From contig NZ_CP147838.1 in the NCBI RefSeq assembly GCF_037338445.1, positions 3,720,001 through 3,784,000 of the forward strand: DNA of 64,000 nt, in the 5' to 3' direction. The position numbers and the translations under genes were made by a program. A model generated the notes under the pieces. That model ran no database searches, was not told the DNA's origin, and worked only from the letters and a program-made list of their open reading frames with translations. Below are positions 61,554 to 64,000 of this stretch, in pieces (positions within the stretch are counted from its first letter, which is position 1; every line of letters starts with the position of its first letter). The stretch comes from Salinibaculum sp. SYNS191 (GTDB lineage Archaea; Halobacteriota; Halobacteria; Halobacteriales; Haloarculaceae).

Positions 61554-62513
61554 ATGCAGGCAGTCAGATACCACGACCACGGCGGGAGAGACGTGCTGCA
61601 GGTCGAAGAGGTCGACAGACCGACGCCGGACGACGACGAGGTACTGGTAGAGGTTGCCGCCGCGTCGGTCAACCCCGTCGACACGAAGTTCCGCGACGGC
61701 GAGACGTTCCAGCCGGGTGGGCTCCCCTGGATACCGGGGTCGGACGTGGCCGGCACCGTCGTCGAGACCGGCCCGGACGCCAGCGGGTACGAGGTGGGTG
61801 ACAGGGTGTTCGCGACGGGGCTCGGGAACGACCTGCCGGGGACCTGCGCGGAGTACGTCGCGGTCCCGGCGGAACTGCTCGCGAGGATTCCGGAGGGAGT
61901 CGAGGCGGAGACGGCCGCGGCGACGGCGCTCGTCGGCGTGACCGCGTGGCAGACGCTCGTAGAGGCCTGCAACCTCCGGCCGGCCGAAACCTGTCTCGTC
62001 CACGGCGGCAGCGGCGGCGTAGGTCACGTCGCCGTCCAGCTCGCGGCCGCGACGGGTGCGACCGTCACGACGACGGCCTCGACGGGCTACCACGACCGCC
62101 TCCGGGAACTGGGAGCCGACAGCGTCTTCGACTACCGACGGGACGACCTCGCGGAAGCGGTCGGGAACGCCGGTGCCCCCGACGTGATTCTGGACCACCG
62201 CTTCGACGAGTACCTCCCCTTCGACGCGCGGGTCGCGGCCCAGGACGGACGCATCGCGGTCATCGGGAACCGGGACCTCCGGGCGACCCACGACAACGTC
62301 CCGCGGTGTCGCGGGAAGTCCCTCTCCTTTCACCACGTGAGCATGTTCAACACGCCGGACGTCGGGGCCGTGCTAGACAGCCTCGCGACGCTGATGGCCG
62401 ACGGCGACCTCGCGGCCGTCGTCGCCCGGCGGTACTCGCTGGACAACGTCGACGAGGCCCACCGCGCAGTCGTCGAGGACAGCTACCTCGGCAAGCTCGT
62501 GGTCGTCCCCTGA
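61554..62513 (+). CDS. Zinc-independent quinone oxidoreductase (MDR family)
   Basis: A 319-residue medium-chain reductase. It starts MQAVRYHDHGGRDVLQVEEV and has the GroES-like SVNPVDTKFRDG segment, then the NADPH loop VHGGSGGVGHVAVQLAAATG. It lacks the zinc-ligand Cys/His set, so it belongs to the quinone-oxidoreductase/crotonyl-reductase class. It is divergent from the GDPD gene. Confidence 0.9.
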   Translation: MQAVRYHDHGGRDVLQVEEVDRPTPDDDEVLVEVAAASVNPVDTKFRDGETFQPGGLPWIPGSDVAGTVVETGPDASGYEVGDRVFATGLGNDLPGTCAEYVAVPAELLARIPEGVEAETAAATALVGVTAWQTLVEACNLRPAETCLVHGGSGGVGHVAVQLAAATGATVTTTASTGYHDRLRELGADSVFDYRRDDLAEAVGNAGAPDVILDHRFDEYLPFDARVAAQDGRIAVIGNRDLRATHDNVPRCRGKSLSFHHVSMFNTPDVGAVLDSLATLMADGDLAAVVARRYSLDNVDEAHRAVVEDSYLGKLVVVP

Positions 62514-62590
62514 GAGTCCCGTCCCACCTGTTTGTTGTATGCCACCACGTGACAAAGTAAAAGGGGGAGGGGGTCGAAGTCGCGGGCAGC

Positions 62591-63334
62591 ATGAGAGCCA
62601 CGGACCGCCCGGAGTTCGACACGAGCGACAGGCGGCGCATCTACGAGTACATCGAACGGAACGGAGCAGTACGACCGCCGGAGCTCTCCGACGCCGACAT
62701 CGTCCGGGTCTCGCCGGACCGCTTCCGACAGCTCGTCGACATCCTGAAGCGGGACGGCTATCTGGAGGAACGGGACGGACTGCTCCGCGTCGCGCTCGAC
62801 GGCGGAGCCACCGAGGAGTTCGCGAGGGAGACACTCCAGTTCGAGATTCGCCCGGCCAGACAGGAGGACTTCCCCGACGTCGTCGACGTCATCCAGGCGG
62901 TCACGGCCGAACGGACCTACATCGAGGCCGAGACGGTCGCGGAACAACTCGACCGCGAGGCGGCGCTCATCCGCCACAACGACCTCGAATCACGGATGTT
63001 CTTCGTGGCGACCGTCGAGGAGGAGGTCGTCGGCTGGTGTCACGTCGAGTCCCCGGAGGTGGCGAAACTCCGCCACACAGCCGAATTGACCCTCGGCATC
63101 GAGGCGGACCACCGCCGTCGGGGAATCGGCAGCCACCTGCTACACCGGGGACTCTCCTGGGCGGCCGCACACGGGTACGAGAAGGTCCACCAGTCGCTCC
63201 CGGCGACCAACGAGGCCGCCATCGAGTTCCTCCGGTCCTACGAGTGGACTGAAGAAGCGCGCCGCCGTGACCACTACAGGGTCGACGGGACGGACGTCGA
63301 CGAGGTGATGATGGCCCGGCACCTCGGGCGCTGA
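62591..63334 (+). CDS. Winged-helix plus GNAT acetyltransferase fusion (copy 2)
   Basis: A 247-residue paralogue of the protein at 30426-31157. It has the same N-terminal winged helix (DRRRIYEYIERNGAVRPPEL) and GNAT domain, with the acetyl-CoA loop EADHRRRGIGSHLLHRGLSW and the shared NEAAIEFLRSYEW. Long blocks are nearly identical between the two, for example NDLESRMFFVATVEEE against NELESRIFFVACVDGD. Substrate unknown. An AAAGTAAAAG box lies about 30 nt before the ATG. Confidence 0.88.
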   Translation: MRATDRPEFDTSDRRRIYEYIERNGAVRPPELSDADIVRVSPDRFRQLVDILKRDGYLEERDGLLRVALDGGATEEFARETLQFEIRPARQEDFPDVVDVIQAVTAERTYIEAETVAEQLDREAALIRHNDLESRMFFVATVEEEVVGWCHVESPEVAKLRHTAELTLGIEADHRRRGIGSHLLHRGLSWAAAHGYEKVHQSLPATNEAAIEFLRSYEWTEEARRRDHYRVDGTDVDEVMMARHLGR

Positions 63335-63397
63335 GACGCTTCCGGGCGCGGACCGCCGGCGGCACGTTTTATTCCTGCGGCGCGCCAACGGGTGTGT

Positions 63398-64000
63398 ATG
63401 TCAGTCTCGTTCGATTTCAGCGGTGACGTCGTGCTGGTGACCGGCGTGGGCGGCGCGCTGGGAAGCGCAGTCGCGGAGGCGTTCCTGGACGCGGGCGCGA
63501 CGGTCTGCGGCGCGGACGTGGTGGAACAGGACAGCGAGGACTTCCTGCTCGCCGACCCCGACCGCATCGACTTCTACCAGGGCGATTTCACCGAGGAGGC
63601 CCAGGTCCAGGCCGCGGTGGAGAGCATCGTCGACGACCACGGCCGCCTCGACGCGCTGGCGAACATCGCGGGGACCTGGCGCGGCGGGACCCCGATACAC
63701 GAGACAGATGCGGACACCTTCGACTTCCTCTTCGACGTGAACCTCAAGACGATGTTCCTCGCGACGAAGCACGCGGTCCCGCACCTCCAGGAGTCGGGCG
63801 GTGCCGTGGTCAGCGTCTCGGCGCGCTCCTCGCTGGAGGGCGGCGAGGGCGACGGCATCTACCGCGCGACCAAGGCCGGCGTCCGACTGCTCACCGAGAC
63901 GGTCGCGGAGGAGAACGTCGGGAGCGTCCGCGCCAACGCCATCATGCCGAGCGTCATCGACACGCCGATGAACCGCGAGATGATGCCCGACGCCGACCAC
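63398..64000 (+). CDS. Short-chain dehydrogenase/reductase (3' end outside window)
   Basis: 201 codons in frame up to the window edge. The NAD(P) loop is VTGVGGALGSAVAEAF, with NIAG, and the catalytic Tyr-Lys pair is in YRATKAG (Ser just before, in VSVSARSS). This is a typical SDR; the substrate-specific C terminus is missing from the window. GTTTTATT at about 63366-63373 fits a leaderless promoter. Confidence 0.88.
   Translation, partial: MSVSFDFSGDVVLVTGVGGALGSAVAEAFLDAGATVCGADVVEQDSEDFLLADPDRIDFYQGDFTEEAQVQAAVESIVDDHGRLDALANIAGTWRGGTPIHETDADTFDFLFDVNLKTMFLATKHAVPHLQESGGAVVSVSARSSLEGGEGDGIYRATKAGVRLLTETVAEENVGSVRANAIMPSVIDTPMNREMMPDADH

Noticed and set aside
1..64000. CRISPR arrays, rRNA genes or an intact insertion sequence.
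   Set aside because: No regularly spaced repeats, rRNA segments or complete transposase were seen anywhere in the window.

Overview
The window comes from a haloarchaeon (extremely halophilic Euryarchaeota). It is GC-rich and its predicted proteins are strongly acidic. Many genes have a TATA-like box about 25-30 nt before the start codon and almost no leader. The gene content is typical of this group: archaeal ribosomal proteins and Rpb4, TmcA, HalX response regulator, DUF655, sensory rhodopsin with its transducer, form III RuBisCO and two-subunit thiolase. The dms cluster, rhodopsin pair and RuBisCO genes together fit a Haloarcula-like lineage, but the sequence alone does not fix the genus.

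Region 1 (1-10030) serves anaerobic respiration. A DMSO/TMAO-reductase-type cluster on the minus strand (dmsR, a small protein, dmsA, dmsB, dmsC, TorD-type chaperone) runs into a small barrel-like protein and an Mrp/ApbC iron-sulfur carrier. Molybdenum-cofactor genes (MobB-MoaE fusion and mobA) lie just beyond. Region 2 (10030-10720) is a lower-GC stretch without a gene, containing a possible IS6-type end next to tRNA-Glu(CUC).

Region 3 (10800-25620) holds signalling and housekeeping genes: a membrane-anchored winged-helix regulator, thyX, a KaiC-like ATPase next to a HalX response regulator, a metallo-hydrolase, a histidine kinase, a 1010-residue FAD/Fe-S oxidoreductase, superoxide dismutase, photolyase, gltX and a zinc ferredoxin. 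Region 4 (25740-30331) is a fix/etf operon: etfB, etfA with a duplicated N-terminal module, a fused fixC-fixX, and a small unknown protein.

Region 5 (30426-40676) contains a wHTH-GNAT protein, UspA, tmcA-DUF456, an exported arylsulfotransferase-like protein, the rpl7ae-rps28e-rpl24e-ndk operon with an unusually long leader, and a hemerythrin fused to a degraded, C-terminally truncated acyl-CoA-synthetase-like domain. Region 6 (41478-47123) is metabolic: form III RuBisCO facing a PfkB kinase and ribose-1,5-bisphosphate isomerase (nucleoside ribose salvage), then phaB and a two-subunit thiolase (PHA-type chemistry).

Region 7 (47174-56786) has a two-gene MetE system with a palindromic promoter, a translation/RNA operon (zinc microprotein, EF-1beta, L21e, Rpb4, DUF655, KsgA, HemK2), an acyl-CoA dehydrogenase-family protein lacking its catalytic His, and an htrII-sopII phototaxis pair. 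Region 8 (56982-64000) has a pseudokinase/membrane-protein pair, a pilin-like surface protein, GDPD, a quinone oxidoreductase, a second wHTH-GNAT paralogue and a truncated SDR gene.

The most unusual items are the hemerythrin-adenylation fusion, the pseudokinase/membrane pair, the EtfA duplication, the possible L7Ae-binding element in the rpl7ae leader, and the palindrome over the metE promoter.
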